DNA of 64,000 nt from Bartonella florencae. GTDB taxonomy: Bacteria; Pseudomonadota; Alphaproteobacteria; Rhizobiales; Rhizobiaceae. Of this stretch, positions 63,824-64,000 are shown piece by piece. Where the stretch lies: positions 49,913-113,912 of the forward strand of contig NZ_HE997454.1 of NCBI RefSeq assembly GCF_000312525.1, read 5' to 3'. The notes below the pieces were generated by a model. The model made no database searches and was not told the origin of the DNA. It was given only the letters and a program-made list of their open reading frames with translations. The translations under genes and the position numbers were made by a program. How positions within the stretch are numbered: the stretch's first letter is position 1; each line of letters begins with the position of its first letter.

Positions 63824-64000
63824 ACAAATACTCTCTCAACAGTGTCATCCAACAAACTCAAGAAAAATTGCGCATAAAAGGAATTTCTGAAGCCAAACTT
63901 GAGACAAAAATACTCATTGAATGGGTAACAGGTACAAATTCCTCTGATAGAATTCTCCGACCAGATATGTGCCTCTCTTTTGAACAAATTGCACAATTAG
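63820..64000 (+). CDS. prmC: N-terminus of PrmC, release factor glutamine methyltransferase (cut by window end)
   Basis: The ATG at 63820 overlaps the prfA stop (ATGA). The visible 60 codons begin [20 protein letters not shown] and contain [18 protein letters not shown], which fits the helical N-terminal domain of PrmC (HemK). The catalytic NPPY part lies beyond the window. The position directly after prfA strongly supports the name. Confidence 0.85.
   Translation, partial: MNKYSLNSVIQQTQEKLRIKGISEAKLETKILIEWVTGTNSSDRILRPDMCLSFEQIAQL

Overview
The window is an AT-rich, gene-dense alphaproteobacterial chromosome segment. Its gene content and order (pst-phoU, gshB, kdsB-pheA, dnaX-ybaB-recR, tsaB-rimI-miaB-phoH-ybeY-corC-lnt-HTH-metK-trmB, rimP-nusA-ylxR/L7Ae-infB-rbfA-truB, rpsO-pnp, hslVU, secA, a Mur-like Fur, prfA-prmC) point to the Hyphomicrobiales (Rhizobiales). 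The low GC content and reduced, decaying intergenic stretches fit Bartonella best. The genus call is an inference from content and base composition, not from a database match.

Layout. 1-5.2 kb, minus strand: an RNase D-like exonuclease, an M20 peptidase, MutM, an M29 aminopeptidase and a SleB-type wall hydrolase lipoprotein. 5.8-11.2 kb, minus: the complete high-affinity phosphate system pstSCAB-phoU. 11.3-13.1 kb: glutathione synthetase (minus) and an intact E1-like ThiF/MoeB protein (plus), divergently arranged. 13.1-17.0 kb: a decayed accessory island. 17.1-19.3 kb: a membrane-anchored cytochrome c, then kdsB-pheA. 19.7-20.5 kb: a frameshifted secreted-protein gene and the SRP RNA. 20.6-24.7 kb: dnaX-ybaB-recR and a YeiH-type membrane protein. 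25.3-35.0 kb: a long plus-strand run for tRNA modification, ribosome maturation, envelope lipoprotein acylation and S-adenosylmethionine synthesis. 35.1-42.1 kb: the rimP-nusA-infB translation operon ending in truB. 42.8-47.5 kb: an MFS exporter (minus), rpsO and pnp. 47.6-54.2 kb: an RsmC-like methyltransferase, hslVU (minus), asparaginase, pantothenate kinase and an M17 aminopeptidase. 54.3-64.0 kb: an NlpC/P60 protein, MutT, ArgJ, a parvulin, SecA, Fur/Mur, PrfA and the start of PrmC.

The most interesting region is 13.4-16.3 kb on the minus strand. Translating through its frameshifts and stops gives a clear MccB-like (microcin C7 adenylyltransferase) remnant, then an MFS exporter remnant in the mccC position, then a YejF-like dipeptide/microcin ABC ATPase remnant. 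Just upstream of mccB is a seven-codon reading frame ending in Asn, with an ATA where the start codon should be and a purine-rich stretch before it: a plausible dead mccA. I read this as a fossil microcin C-like peptide-nucleotide antibiotic cluster.

Two other genes (truB at 41.2 kb and a small secreted protein at 19.7 kb) each lack one A in a poly-A run directly after the start codon. That suggests polymerase slippage, real decay or homopolymer sequencing error. Housekeeping genes otherwise look intact. No tRNA, rRNA, CRISPR array or insertion sequence was recognised.
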